DNA of 64,000 bases, from positions 372,001 to 436,000 of the forward strand of contig NZ_REFJ01000003.1 in the NCBI RefSeq assembly GCF_003688415.1, written 5' to 3'. Origin of the DNA: Umboniibacter marinipuniceus (GTDB lineage Bacteria > Pseudomonadota > Gammaproteobacteria > Pseudomonadales > DSM-25080). Positions 54,420 to 64,000 of the stretch are shown here, piece by piece. The notes under the pieces were generated by a model. The model ran no database searches. It worked only from the letters and a program-made list of their open reading frames with translations, and was not told the origin of the DNA. The translations under genes were made by a program, and so were the position numbers. The first letter of the stretch is position 1; each line of letters begins with the position of its first letter.

Positions 54420-56390
54420 GTGGTTAATAGTTCCGAAAGCCCGCAGAATAAGCGCCCTAAACGAGAAGGCATCAGTAATGTCTTCATTACTTCCAGCGCA
54501 CTCTTAGTTGCTTTAATTGTTCTGGCTGTTGCCGCGCCTTCTTGGACTGAACACGCCTTTATCGCTGCACAGAGCCAAATAGTAGATTCCGCCAGTTGGT
54601 TTTACGTTTTGGTGGTAGCTTCAATCGCCATCGCCTTGATTTATTTCGCGGCAAGCAGTCTCAGTGATATACGTTTAGGTCCTGATGACTCCAGACCCGA
54701 CTACTCCTACCCAACCTGGTTTTCGATGCTATTTTCAGCTGGGATTGGTATCGGACTACTATTCTTTGGCGTCGCTGAACCGGTAATGCACTATTTAATG
54801 CCACCCGTGGGCACACCAGAGACCATTGAGGCGGCGGAACAGGCATTAGAAATCACCTTCTTTCACTGGGGCTTACATGCCTGGGGTATCTATGCACTAG
54901 TTGGCTTAGCACTAGCATACTTCGGCTATCGTCATAATTTACCCTTCACCTTGAGGTCAACCCTATACCCAGTGTTAGGCAATAGAATCTACGGCCCAAT
55001 TGGTGACTCGGTAGATATCTTTGCCATCATCGGAACGGTGCTTGGCGTCGCCACATCGCTTGGCTTCGGTGTCGCCCAAATTAACGCGGGCCTTCATTAC
55101 CTATTCGATGTGCCAAACTCCGTTAGCATCCAAGCAGGAATCATTGTTGCGGTTACCATTTTGGCCACGGCCTCGGTGCTATCTGGTCTTAACCGAGGGA
55201 TTCGGATCCTATCGCAAGTGAATATGTCTCTGGCGGTACTATTGCTGATACTCGTCTTTACAACGGGTGAGACTGTCCACTTGATGCAGACATTGATGCA
55301 GAATATCGGTATTTATCTTTCTGGAGTAGTAGGTAAAACCTTCGATTTATACGCCTACGCCCCTAACGATTGGATAGGTGGTTGGACCCTCTTCTACTGG
55401 GGATGGTGGATCTCATGGTCACCGTTCGTAGGAATGTTTATTGCGAAGATTTCACGGGGTAGAACTATTCGCGAGTTCATTCTTGGCGTCATACTGATCC
55501 CCGTAGGTTTTACCTTTACTTGGATGACAGTCTTCGGCAATAGCGCAATTAATTTAATTCGCGAGCATGGTCAATCATTGTCCGGAGCAGTATTGGAGAA
55601 CAATGCGATTGCCCTGTTCAAATTCCTTGAATATTTTCCTATGACCGAGGTTGTCTCTCTCATTGCCATACTAATGATTGTGATCTTCTTCGTCACGTCG
55701 GCCGATTCAGGCGCACTTGTCGTCAATATGCTGGCTGCGAAAGGGAACGAAAACAATCCGGTTTGGCAGCGCATTTACTGGTCATTCTCCATTGGCCTAG
55801 TGGCCATGATTTTGCTTTTTGCGGGCGGATTAAAGAGCCTGCAAACCGCAACGATTATTAGCGCGCTGCCATTTTCTTTTGTGCTTCTACTCATCGTAAT
55901 TTCTTTAATGAAGTCTCTCAATACCGAGAAGCTCAAGCGTGAGAGCATGCTTAACACCATGAATACCACGCCACATGATCAGGACATGGACTGGCGAGAG
56001 CGTATTAATCGTCTTAATACCACCAATAGTCCTAACGAAGTTCGCAGCTTCATCAGAGAAGTTGGCGTACCAGCGTTGCAGGAGCTCCATGATGCCTTCG
56101 ACGAACAGTCCGTTGATAGCGAAATATCCATTGAGGAGGATGCGGTAACCCTCGCCGTTAAGCTTGACGACGGCACAAGCTTCGCTTATCAATTGAAACT
56201 GCGTGAAGTTGATCATCATCTGGACGCACTAACGGACTCAGAGGTATCAACCGCCCGCTGTGAAGTCTATCTGCGCGAAGGCTTCCAACACTACGACATC
56301 ATGGGCTATAGCGAACAGCAAATCATCAAAGACATGCTTAATCACTGCGAGAAGCATGGCTATTTTGTACATTTAGCCCGCAAACATTAA
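54420..56390 (+). CDS. BCCT-family betaine/carnitine/choline transporter with cytoplasmic tail
   Basis: A 656-residue sodium- or proton-coupled transporter with 12 helices (about residues 20-500). The aromatic substrate box WGWWISWSPFVGMFIAKISRGRTIREF is intact. After the last helix comes a soluble tail of about 150 residues with two beta-rich blocks, as in BetT-type carriers. Divergent from the carnitine-type genes, it may import carnitine or choline. GTG start with AAGGA upstream. Confidence 0.87.
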   Translation: MVNSSESPQNKRPKREGISNVFITSSALLVALIVLAVAAPSWTEHAFIAAQSQIVDSASWFYVLVVASIAIALIYFAASSLSDIRLGPDDSRPDYSYPTWFSMLFSAGIGIGLLFFGVAEPVMHYLMPPVGTPETIEAAEQALEITFFHWGLHAWGIYALVGLALAYFGYRHNLPFTLRSTLYPVLGNRIYGPIGDSVDIFAIIGTVLGVATSLGFGVAQINAGLHYLFDVPNSVSIQAGIIVAVTILATASVLSGLNRGIRILSQVNMSLAVLLLILVFTTGETVHLMQTLMQNIGIYLSGVVGKTFDLYAYAPNDWIGGWTLFYWGWWISWSPFVGMFIAKISRGRTIREFILGVILIPVGFTFTWMTVFGNSAINLIREHGQSLSGAVLENNAIALFKFLEYFPMTEVVSLIAILMIVIFFVTSADSGALVVNMLAAKGNENNPVWQRIYWSFSIGLVAMILLFAGGLKSLQTATIISALPFSFVLLLIVISLMKSLNTEKLKRESMLNTMNTTPHDQDMDWRERINRLNTTNSPNEVRSFIREVGVPALQELHDAFDEQSVDSEISIEEDAVTLAVKLDDGTSFAYQLKLREVDHHLDALTDSEVSTARCEVYLREGFQHYDIMGYSEQQIIKDMLNHCEKHGYFVHLARKH

Positions 56391-56692
56391 TCCTGAGAGA
56401 ACTAATGGGTTGATCCGCCAGTGCGCCGTAGCTGCCAATATCAGCATCTTAGGCTCCGAGGGTCAGCCCATCCCGCTTTAACACACCCATAATCCCGTCA
56501 GCGGGTAGCGCTAAGATCTACTCAAGCTAAAGAATTACTATCGGCGCACTAGTAGGTGCCGGTCAGCTCTGAGAGCGGGTGTGGATAGAAGCTACTGGTG
56601 ATCACTGCTAGGGAGGAGAATACATCACTGGGATGCAGCGCTAGAAAGGTACTAGCCAAGCACGCCGCTACAACTTACTAAGCTGAGAATAA
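56391..56692. other. 302-bp stretch without a recognisable gene
   Basis: No frame or RNA gene could be supported between the BCCT gene and the cytochrome c5 terminator. The stretch has several short GC-rich palindromic segments but no clear hairpin terminator after the BCCT stop. Confidence 0.5.
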
Positions 56693-56723
56693 AAAATGCC
56701 GCAAGACGAACTCGCGGCATTTT
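56693..56723 (-). terminator. Rho-independent terminator of cytochrome c5
   Basis: AAAATGCCGC and GCGGCATTTT form a 10-bp stem; the minus strand continues TTATTC. It starts about 40 bases after the cytochrome stop. Confidence 0.88.
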
Positions 56724-56761
56724 CATTCCAACTCCCCAATGCCGTTAAGCAGACGGAGGAA

Positions 56762-57178
56762 TTACTTAGAGTTTTCTAGCATATAGTCGATAGCGCCATG
56801 AATCTCGTCATCCGAACAATCCATACACAAACCTTTCGCCGGCATAGCGTTAATACCATTGATTGCGTTGCTATAAAGCGTTTCTAGGCCCTTTGCTGAA
56901 AGACGGTTACTCCAATCAGCTGCATCACCTAGCTTAGGCGCGCCACTCACTCCTACCGCGTGACAAGCACCACAGGAAGCGCTGTAAACCTGCTCTCCTG
57001 AGCGAGGCTCCGCCGGTGCACTGGGTGCTGGAGCTGCTGCGCACGGATCACCTGCAAGACAGATGCTAGCTGCTGGTGCGGTACGCTCTTTGATGCTATC
57101 AGCGATATCATCAGCAATACTGGAGTTAAAACCTAAAACAACGACTAAAACTGCAATTAACTTAACAAATACTTTCAC
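56762..57178 (-). CDS. Cytochrome c5 family protein
   Basis: A 138-residue periplasmic cytochrome. Signal peptide cut near SIA-D; an Ala/Pro-rich linker (CAAAPAPSAPAEP); heme-binding CGACH; Met ligand in INAMPAKG; and the disulfide-type CMDC. These fit cytochrome c5, which takes electrons in aerobic or denitrifying chains. An extra Cys pair (CLAGDPC) before the linker is unusual. Confidence 0.9.
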   Translation of the reverse strand: MKVFVKLIAVLVVVLGFNSSIADDIADSIKERTAPAASICLAGDPCAAAPAPSAPAEPRSGEQVYSASCGACHAVGVSGAPKLGDAADWSNRLSAKGLETLYSNAINGINAMPAKGLCMDCSDDEIHGAIDYMLENSK

Positions 57179-57279
57179 TGAGAATCCCTCAAATTTACTT
57201 CACTAAAACCAATATCCAGATTCTAACGCCTTTATTGGCAATTCGCCATGCAAAAAACGCAGTGGCGAGTGCCTAACAA

Positions 57280-60200
57280 TCAATTCGGCGATTTCTCATC
57301 ACCAACTCCCTTCACTCGCTCTCGAACCGACTGAATACCAGCGAAGAAGATAGGAATCAGAACGGTACCAATCACTAACGCCGCCAACATACCTGAGAAC
57401 ACGGTAAGACCGAGGCCGCGCTGCGAAAACATCCCCGCACCAGAAGCTATAACAAGGGGGATGATGCCCAAAATAAAGGATATCGCTGTCATACAGACCG
57501 CGCGGAAACGAAGATGTGCCCCGTTTAGCGCCGCATCCCGAATCGAGTCGCCCTCTTTTTCTCGGCGCTCCCTCGCAAACTCTACAATCAAGATGGCATT
57601 CTTTGCTGCCATACCAATCAGCAATACAAAGCCAACTTGCGCGTACAGCGTCATCTTGCTGACCCCCAAGAAAACCCCTAGCGTCTTCAATCCTAGCAGG
57701 GCCCCTGCTATGGCAACCGGAACGACCAAAATAATTGCGATAGGAATGGTCCAGCTCTCATATTGAGCCACTAAAAACAGGTAGATAAAGATACTGGCCA
57801 ACGCAAACGCGACGATAGCTAAATTACCGGCCGCAGCCTGTTGATAACTCATGCCCGTCCACTCAGTCCGGTAACCATCTGGTAGGAACTCGGCTGACTT
57901 CGCCTTAATCATTTCCATTGCCGCACTAGATGCCGCTCCTGGAGCTAGGTTTACTCGTATAGTTGCGGCTCGGAAACTGTTGTGACGCGTCACAACATCA
58001 GGCCCTAAAATAGGCTCAATCTCAATCAATGACCCCAATGGAACCATCTCACCATTGTTGGTGCGTACTTCCAGAGAATTAATATCACTAATTTCGTCTC
58101 TAAACTCTGGCTCCGCCTGCATCATTACGCGGTAGGTTTGTCCAAAAACTGAGAAGTCATTGACATACATAGAGCCCAAATTAGTTTGCAAAGCACCGAA
58201 GACCTCCGTGAGTGCAATGCCTAGGCTCTTTACCTTATCCCGATCAATATCAATAAAGTATTGAGGGACATTGGCACGATAGGAAGTGGAAGCATTACCA
58301 ACCAATGGTGACGCATTCAGCTCGCCGAGAAGCGTTTGCAAGTTCCCCGCCAACTCTTCATAACTACCGCCAGTAGTGTCCTGAACCACAAACTCCACCC
58401 CACCGGTCAACCCCATACCTGGGAGCGTTGGTGGAGGGAAGAAATAGATCTCAGCTTCAGGAATTGTCTCCGCCGCCTTCTGCATAAGCGACATACCCAC
58501 CATTGCCGAGAGGTTTTCATAACCTGGACGCTCATCCCAAGGGGTTAAAACCAAGAATCCAGCCCCCGCGTTGCTCTGAGCAGCACCGTTAAAAATGGAG
58601 AAACCAGTGATGGTTGTACTGCTTTCAACACGACTTTCCTCACTGATGATTTGGGTGATAGAGTCCATCACCTGCTCACTTCGAGAAATTGAGGCAGAGT
58701 CTGGCAACTGGACGTTCATCATTAGAACACCCTTGTCCTCATAAGGTACGAAGTCACTGGGAAGGGTCTTCGCTAACCAGCCCGCACTAAATAGAATAAG
58801 GACAAAGAAAATCACCACGGTTTTGCCGCGGCCTAAAAAGTGCCTAACAGAATTGACGTAGCCATTGGTAACGCGGTCAAAGATTTCATTGAACTTAGCG
58901 TACCATCGCGCCTCATTATGTTGCTTTCGAAGTAATAATCCCGCTAACGCTGGAGACAAAGTCAGCGCGTTAATTGACGAAATCACTACCGCCACACAGA
59001 TGGTCACCGCGAATTGGTTGTACATCACGCCGGTAATACCAGGTAACATCGCCGTTGGAACAAATACTGCAAGTAACACAAGCGTAGTAGCGATAACAGG
59101 CCCTGAGACTTCTTCCATGGTCTTGGTGACGGCTTCCTTTGGCGTCATATTACCTTCGCGTAAATGCCGATCCGTATTTTCTACAACTAAGATCGCGTCA
59201 TCTACCACAATACCAATTGCCAAAATTAAGCCGAAGAGCGTGACGGTATTGATACTCATATCAATAGCAAACATTACCGCTAGGGTACCGATAAGACTTA
59301 CGGGTACGGCTACAGCAGGAATAATCGTGGAGCGAAAGTCACCCATAAACATGAAAGTAATCAGAATAACTAAAGCCACTGCTTGCATCAGCGATATAAT
59401 GACCTGCTGAATAGAGACCTCTACATACCGTGTGGTATCGTAACCGATCGAATACTCCATTCCCTGAGGGAAATCCTGACTAAGTTCCGCCAATAAATCC
59501 TTTACATTATCAGCTGTTTCAAGGGCATTCGCACCGGGAAGGAGGTAAATCATAATGACTGCACTCGGCTCTCCGTCTTTCTCGGCAGTAATCGAATAGC
59601 TAAGGCCTCCTAGCTCAATACGTGCGACATCTTTCAGTCGGAGCATGGATCGATCATCATCCACACGAAGAACAATATTGCCAAACTCTTCTTCGTCGGC
59701 AAGACGACCCTGAACTCGCAAGGTATATTCGGTAACGAGTTCGCCGTCGAACGGTGGAGCGCCAATTTTTCCTGCAGGCGCTTGAACGTTTTGTTCACGA
59801 AGAGCACTAGCAATGTCATCTCTCGAGATACCATAAGCGGCCATTTTGAATGGATCTAGCCAAATACGCATCGAGTAATCCGAACCACCAAAGGTGTCGG
59901 CACTGGATACTCCGTACACGCGTTTAATCGCGTTTTGGATATTAATTTTGGTGTAGTTAGCAATGAAGAGATCGCTTAGGCTTCCATCGGGAGAAAAAAG
60001 ATTGATGGTAAAAAGAATATCTGGTGACTTTTTGTTTACCGTAACACCTTGAGTTCTGACATCTTGAGGTAACATCGGTTCGGCGGATGAAACTCGGTTC
60101 TGAACTAGAACCTGAGCCATATCGACGTCTGTACCTACATCGAATACCACGCTTAAAGCATATGAACCATCATTACCACTTTGAGAGGTCATGTAAGTCA

Positions 60201-60426
60201 TGCCCTCTACGCCATTCACCTTATCTTCGATGATTTGCGCGACACTCTCCTCCATAACTTCGGCGGAAGCACCTGGCCATGAGGCATTTACGCTAACCTG
60301 AGGCGGAGCAACATCGGGAAATTCAGCTACAGGTAGGACTCGTAATGCGATAAAGCCCGCCAAGCTAATTACGATGGCAATCACCATCGCAAACTTAGGT
60401 CTATTAATAAATGTCTTAGATATCAT
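57280..60426 (-). CDS. RND multidrug efflux permease (AcrB/MexB-like)
   Basis: A 1048-residue inner-membrane proton-driven pump. It starts [20 protein letters not shown]; the proton relay is Asp-Asp in [16 protein letters not shown] and Lys in [16 protein letters not shown]. It fits the HAE1 group. The ATG is chosen because GGAG lies before it; it overlaps the adaptor end by 11 bases. No TolC gene follows. Confidence 0.95.
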   Translation of the reverse strand: MISKTFINRPKFAMVIAIVISLAGFIALRVLPVAEFPDVAPPQVSVNASWPGASAEVMEESVAQIIEDKVNGVEGMTYMTSQSGNDGSYALSVVFDVGTDVDMAQVLVQNRVSSAEPMLPQDVRTQGVTVNKKSPDILFTINLFSPDGSLSDLFIANYTKINIQNAIKRVYGVSSADTFGGSDYSMRIWLDPFKMAAYGISRDDIASALREQNVQAPAGKIGAPPFDGELVTEYTLRVQGRLADEEEFGNIVLRVDDDRSMLRLKDVARIELGGLSYSITAEKDGEPSAVIMIYLLPGANALETADNVKDLLAELSQDFPQGMEYSIGYDTTRYVEVSIQQVIISLMQAVALVILITFMFMGDFRSTIIPAVAVPVSLIGTLAVMFAIDMSINTVTLFGLILAIGIVVDDAILVVENTDRHLREGNMTPKEAVTKTMEEVSGPVIATTLVLLAVFVPTAMLPGITGVMYNQFAVTICVAVVISSINALTLSPALAGLLLRKQHNEARWYAKFNEIFDRVTNGYVNSVRHFLGRGKTVVIFFVLILFSAGWLAKTLPSDFVPYEDKGVLMMNVQLPDSASISRSEQVMDSITQIISEESRVESSTTITGFSIFNGAAQSNAGAGFLVLTPWDERPGYENLSAMVGMSLMQKAAETIPEAEIYFFPPPTLPGMGLTGGVEFVVQDTTGGSYEELAGNLQTLLGELNASPLVGNASTSYRANVPQYFIDIDRDKVKSLGIALTEVFGALQTNLGSMYVNDFSVFGQTYRVMMQAEPEFRDEISDINSLEVRTNNGEMVPLGSLIEIEPILGPDVVTRHNSFRAATIRVNLAPGAASSAAMEMIKAKSAEFLPDGYRTEWTGMSYQQAAAGNLAIVAFALASIFIYLFLVAQYESWTIPIAIILVVPVAIAGALLGLKTLGVFLGVSKMTLYAQVGFVLLIGMAAKNAILIVEFARERREKEGDSIRDAALNGAHLRFRAVCMTAISFILGIIPLVIASGAGMFSQRGLGLTVFSGMLAALVIGTVLIPIFFAGIQSVRERVKGVGDEKSPN

Positions 60427-61540
60427 CGTTTTGCTCCTGCCCAGCAATCTTGGCAGAAACCGTTTGACCTGCTCGGACTCGATGGATGCCGTTGATGATT
60501 ACCAGCGCGCCCTCTTCTAAGCCCTCTTCAATTACCACGTTTTCAGCTAGTCGCTGGCCAGTAACGATATTGACTCGGGTGACCATGTTGTCTTCACGAA
60601 CAGCCAAAACATAGGTTCCCCGCTGGTCAACCTGAACAGCCGCCTGAGGCACAACCAGTGCAGACTGAGGCTCTTTTAACGTTAGCCGCGCGGTCACAAA
60701 CTGGCCTGGGCGAAGGATATCATTTGGGTTAGGGACGGTAGCACGAACTTCAACCGTCGCGGTACTTTCGTTGACACGGTTAGCGATGTAGTCAATATAG
60801 CCAACCTCGCTGAAAACATCGCCATCATTGAAAACTAATTCAACATCAGCCACATCATACAATGACACATCAGGTAAACCATTTCTTGCAGCTCGATACC
60901 ATGCTGCCTCACTAATCTGGAAGATGACATCCATCATATTACCGCCGATGAGCGTGGCCAATGGCCCACTCTCCGGACCAACAACCTCACCCACGTTAAA
61001 ATTTGAGCGACTCATACGACCGGTTGTAGCAGCCTTTATACTTGCATGATCCAAATCTACCTGAGCGCGCTGCAAATTAGCTTCAGCGCTGCGAAGCTGG
61101 GCTGCAGCACTATTCACATCTGATTCAATTTGGTCGAATTCAGACTGTGAAATATAACCGTCATCAATTAACGCAAGCGCTCGATTTAAGGTTTTTTGAT
61201 TATTATCCAAGGTGGACTTAGCTCGAATTCGATCGGCATCAGCAGCCGCGACGTTTGCCGCGTAACTTGACGGGTCGATATCAAAAAGAGGGTCACCAGC
61301 GTTAACTACTTTCCCCTCTTCAAAGTGAATAGCCTGAAGCTCGCCGGAAACGAGTGCCGTAAGTTGCACTTCGTTACGTGACTCAAGTCGAGCATTAAAG
61401 CTCCCAACAGGTCGGTATTCAATCATCTTAGCTTCTTGAACAAAGACCTGAGGCACAGGCATCTCGACATCTTCCGGGCCCCCACACCCAGTTAAAGAAC
61501 CAACTAGAATTGCTAAGTAAATCGGGATGGACTGTCTCAT
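60416..61540 (-). CDS. RND efflux periplasmic adaptor lipoprotein (AcrA-like)
   Basis: A 374-residue adaptor with lipobox LTGC (about Cys19). The order is lipoyl, alpha-hairpin ([28 protein letters not shown]), barrel and membrane-proximal domain. It links the RND pump to an outer-membrane channel. It is the first gene of the two-gene operon. No regulator is adjacent. Confidence 0.93.
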   Translation of the reverse strand: MRQSIPIYLAILVGSLTGCGGPEDVEMPVPQVFVQEAKMIEYRPVGSFNARLESRNEVQLTALVSGELQAIHFEEGKVVNAGDPLFDIDPSSYAANVAAADADRIRAKSTLDNNQKTLNRALALIDDGYISQSEFDQIESDVNSAAAQLRSAEANLQRAQVDLDHASIKAATTGRMSRSNFNVGEVVGPESGPLATLIGGNMMDVIFQISEAAWYRAARNGLPDVSLYDVADVELVFNDGDVFSEVGYIDYIANRVNESTATVEVRATVPNPNDILRPGQFVTARLTLKEPQSALVVPQAAVQVDQRGTYVLAVREDNMVTRVNIVTGQRLAENVVIEEGLEEGALVIINGIHRVRAGQTVSAKIAGQEQNDDI

Positions 61541-61749
61541 TTGAAGCTCCGCAAGATAGGAATCGATGATTAGCGTTATTAGTTACTAACTATAGAAGAT
61601 AGTAGTAGTTCCTGAAAGCATAAAGCATTTAGGGGCGCGCCTCTAACAGTTTATACATCAATAGTTGACCTTAACACTGACACACTTATTTTTAGCAGAA
61701 TGGCTGGTACCCCAACGATCGACATTCCTTGTTTAACCGCTGGAAAAAG

Positions 61750-62385
61750 CTAATCTACCGAGTGGTCAGGCTGGTTTTCCGGTAAAGCACGTTGAAACGC
61801 CTCGAGCGTCGCGCAATGATGGTCTATCTCAGCCAACCGAGGAAATTCCGCGTCAACATTGATACCGAATCTCCGGGCGTTGTATAACTGTGGTACGAGA
61901 CAAATATCGGCTAACGAGGCGATTTTCCCAACACTGAACTGGTCACCCTTAAGCTGTGCGTCGAAGGCATTAAGGCCATCACGAATCCAGTGCTGAGACC
62001 AAGCCAAACGCTGGCTATCGGTAACACCAAGCTCAGAGCTAAGGTATTTCAGTACTCTTAAATTTTGCAATGGCTGAGTGTCACAGCCGAGGATCGCCGC
62101 TAACGAGCGAATTTTAGCGCGTTGCTCAGATCCCCCTAATACAAGTAAACGCTCGGGAAATTTTTCATCTAGCCAGGCCATAATGGCAAGACTCTGGGTA
62201 AGAAGTCCGTCAGTTGTTTCTAACGCAGGTAGTAGTCGTTGAGGATTCACTGAGGCGTACTCATCAAGAAGTTGATCGCCCTGTTTTAGATTAACAGGCA
62301 CTTGCGTATATCGGACGCCTTTTAAATTAAGCGCTATTCGAACTCGATAGCTCGCAGATGATCTGAAATAACTAAACAACTTCAT
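61750..62385 (-). CDS. maiA: Maleylacetoacetate isomerase (zeta-class GST)
   Basis: A 211-residue GST-like enzyme. SSASYRVRIALNLKG is the zeta-class motif with catalytic Ser; PALETTDGLLTQSLAIMAWLDE follows. It isomerises maleylacetoacetate in tyrosine breakdown. Other genes of that route are not adjacent, although an aromatic aminotransferase is divergent. Confidence 0.9.
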   Translation of the reverse strand: MKLFSYFRSSASYRVRIALNLKGVRYTQVPVNLKQGDQLLDEYASVNPQRLLPALETTDGLLTQSLAIMAWLDEKFPERLLVLGGSEQRAKIRSLAAILGCDTQPLQNLRVLKYLSSELGVTDSQRLAWSQHWIRDGLNAFDAQLKGDQFSVGKIASLADICLVPQLYNARRFGINVDAEFPRLAEIDHHCATLEAFQRALPENQPDHSVD

Positions 62386-62889
62386 GTAGAACTACCCTAA
62401 AAATTTAATCGTGTCGAAGGGCTTAATTACCCCCTCAGAATGTTCTGACTACGATGGATTAGAACTATTCGATCATTTCTATTTCTCTAATAGCCCAGCC
62501 AACCACTCGAACTTCTGTTTCTAACATAGGAGAATAGATCAAACAACCATTGATAGTACACGAGCTCATCACCGCCATCTCGAGCTAAAAGCAGCCTTCA
62601 CTTCGAATGCCACCTGCCATAGGGGACTGCCTCCCCCCTCTTTCACAACATCCCGCTCTTAGCTACCTATGACCGAGGTACCACAGAGGGCGAGATTGGC
62701 TGCCATGCCGCACGCAGCTGAACTTCGCACTGCTGTGCTTAGCTTGGTATTTTCCCGATGAGTTTAGGCAAATTTTGACATCGGTGATAATTAACATAAG
62801 TTTTTTAGTTGCATCTGAAACCAATAACGTAATACTAACAAAAAAACAGTTACAATTAGGCCGCTTAAAAAATTTGGAGAAAGTAAGTA
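62386..62889. other. 504-bp divergent gap upstream of maiA and the aminotransferase
   Basis: No supported gene. A short dyad, TCAGAATGTTCTGA (62435-62448), lies 50 bases upstream of maiA and could bind a regulator. The last 100 bases before the aminotransferase are AT-rich and presumably hold its promoter. Confidence 0.5.
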
Positions 62890-64000
62890 ATGTTCGAACT
62901 GCTAGCAAGTTTTCCAGCCGATCCGATCCTAAAGTTAATGGGTGAATATCAGGCTGACCCACGTGCCCATAAGATTGATTTGGGGGTTGGTGTCTACAAG
63001 AACGAGCAGGGCGAGACTCCCGTTCTCAAAGCTGTAAAAATTGCCGAGGAGAGACTGCTGGCTTCGGAGTCCACTAAATCCTATGTTGGCCCAGCCGGTA
63101 ATGTGGAGTTTAACACGCTGTTGAGCGCGGAGCTTCTTGGTCAACATCATTCAGCTCTCGCGGCTAATCGAGTCAAAGCGATTCAAACCCCGGGAGGGTG
63201 TGGTGCGTTAAAAGCGCTCGCTGACCTAGTAGCGCGAACTAAGGCTGGCGCAACGATCTATGTAAGTAACCCTACCTGGGCCAATCATGAAGCTATTTTT
63301 TCGGGCTCAGGTTTGACGGTGGCGTATTACGACTACTACGACAAAACAAATAGCCAACTTACTTTCGACGCTATGATGAAGGACCTAGAACAAGCTGGGG
63401 CTGGAGATTTAGTATTGGTACACGGATGCTGTCACAACCCCTGCGGCGCAGACCTTTCCCTAGATCAGTGGCAAGAATTTGCCAACCTGGCCAATAAGAA
63501 CGGCTTTACTCCGTTCATTGATGTAGCCTACCAGGGCTTTGGCGCGAATCTCGAAACAGATGCGGCGGGCCTGCGTCTTGTTGCCGAACAATGTAACGAA
63601 GTACTAATCGCGGCAAGTTGTTCAAAGAATTTTGGACTTTATCGAGAGCGGACTGGACTGGCAATGCTTATCACTCAGGATGAAGCGGCGAGCAATAGGG
63701 CGCTGAGCCAACTACTGGCCGCTACGCGAGCTAATTACTCAATGCCTCCTTCACATGGAGCTTCTGTTGTTGCCGAGATTCTTAGCTCGGAATTGAGGGA
63801 TCTGTGGATTGATGAACTCGCAGCGATGCATGGCCGAATTTCAGGACTGCGCAAAGCCTTAAATCAAGCATTGAAAGCTCGGGGTGCCGATAACTTCGAT
63901 TTCATCGAAGAGCAAAAGGGAATGTTTAGCTTTTTAGGCCTCAGTGAATCGCAAGTTGAACGTTTGAAGTCTGAATACGCAATATACATGGTTGGCTCGT
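62890..64000 (+). CDS. Aromatic/aspartate aminotransferase (partial, runs off the window)
   Basis: The frame is open to the right edge (370 residues seen of about 400). It starts MFELLASFPADPILKLMGEY, the N-terminus of AspC/TyrB; IDLGVGVYKNEQGETPVL, the PLP-stacking region, and the PLP Lys in SCSKNFGLYRERTG are intact. GGAG precedes the ATG. Whether it prefers aromatic or acidic amino acids cannot be judged. Divergent maiA hints at tyrosine catabolism. Confidence 0.93.
   Translation, partial: MFELLASFPADPILKLMGEYQADPRAHKIDLGVGVYKNEQGETPVLKAVKIAEERLLASESTKSYVGPAGNVEFNTLLSAELLGQHHSALAANRVKAIQTPGGCGALKALADLVARTKAGATIYVSNPTWANHEAIFSGSGLTVAYYDYYDKTNSQLTFDAMMKDLEQAGAGDLVLVHGCCHNPCGADLSLDQWQEFANLANKNGFTPFIDVAYQGFGANLETDAAGLRLVAEQCNEVLIAASCSKNFGLYRERTGLAMLITQDEAASNRALSQLLAATRANYSMPPSHGASVVAEILSSELRDLWIDELAAMHGRISGLRKALNQALKARGADNFDFIEEQKGMFSFLGLSESQVERLKSEYAIYMVGS

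Noticed and set aside
56391-56692. Possible degraded gene or RNA after the BCCT gene
   Set aside because: No frame longer than a few dozen codons and no RNA fold that I could support.
62663-62962. 99-residue minus-strand frame before the aminotransferase
   Set aside because: It overlaps the aminotransferase start and shows no family features.

Overview
The window is a continuous piece of a gammaproteobacterial chromosome. The gene orders maeB-rpmE-priA-argS-SPOR-hslVU, thiI-glnA-DUF4124-ntrBC, hisBHAF, TorF porin-glnK-amtB-ubiK-comM and rep near cytochrome c5 are typical of Pseudomonas-like and marine Gammaproteobacteria. Codon use looks mixed, with moderate GC. The BCCT transporter, orphan polyamine-binding protein and carnitine-type genes fit a marine heterotroph, but I cannot name the genus. 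No insertion sequence, prophage, CRISPR array or rRNA operon is visible.

Layout. 1-0.35 kb is the end of serA. 0.4-4.7 kb, minus strand, is a compact microcin/class IIb bacteriocin-like cluster: an HlyD-type adaptor, an ABC transporter with a C39 double-glycine peptidase, three tandem small peptides with double-glycine leaders (one only 54 residues long and easily missed), and a four-helix membrane protein that could be the immunity factor. 4.8-13.8 kb is housekeeping: malic enzyme, L31, PriA, ArgS, a SPOR protein, HslVU behind a sigma-32-like promoter, and DUF971. 13.9-19.5 kb holds a Bcr/CflA exporter, an aruH-aruI-like arginine transaminase pair and a divergent NhaC-family transporter. 19.8-22.0 kb is a secreted CpdB-like protein whose metal ligands are largely replaced.

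22.0-28.7 kb is thiI and the nitrogen-control region: glnA with two NtrC boxes and a sigma-54 promoter, a DUF4124 protein, and ntrB-ntrC behind a further NtrC box. The TorF-glnK-amtB operon at 45.3-47.7 kb, with its own sigma-54-like promoter, belongs to the same regulon. 28.8-33.5 kb has secB, yibN, envC, a C-terminal processing protease, a perfect 17-copy GTGGC repeat and two small unknown proteins, followed by a perfect 32-bp palindrome. 33.7-38.5 kb holds hisBHAF, mutY-yggX and twin tRNA-Phe genes with a stable-RNA-type promoter.

38.6-45.2 kb is accessory: a GH13 lipoprotein, a long-type PurC, a secreted metzincin-like protease and an orphan PotF-like binding protein. 48-52.7 kb has ubiK, comM, an MTA/SAH-nucleosidase-like protein and rep. 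52.8-56.4 kb combines a thioesterase, a dehydrocarnitine-cleavage-type BKACE and a BCCT carrier, suggesting carnitine/betaine use although carnitine dehydrogenase is not in the window. 56.8-64 kb has cytochrome c5, an RND efflux pair, maleylacetoacetate isomerase and the start of an aromatic/aspartate aminotransferase. The two best targets for new biology are the three-peptide double-glycine cluster and the CpdB-like pseudoenzyme.
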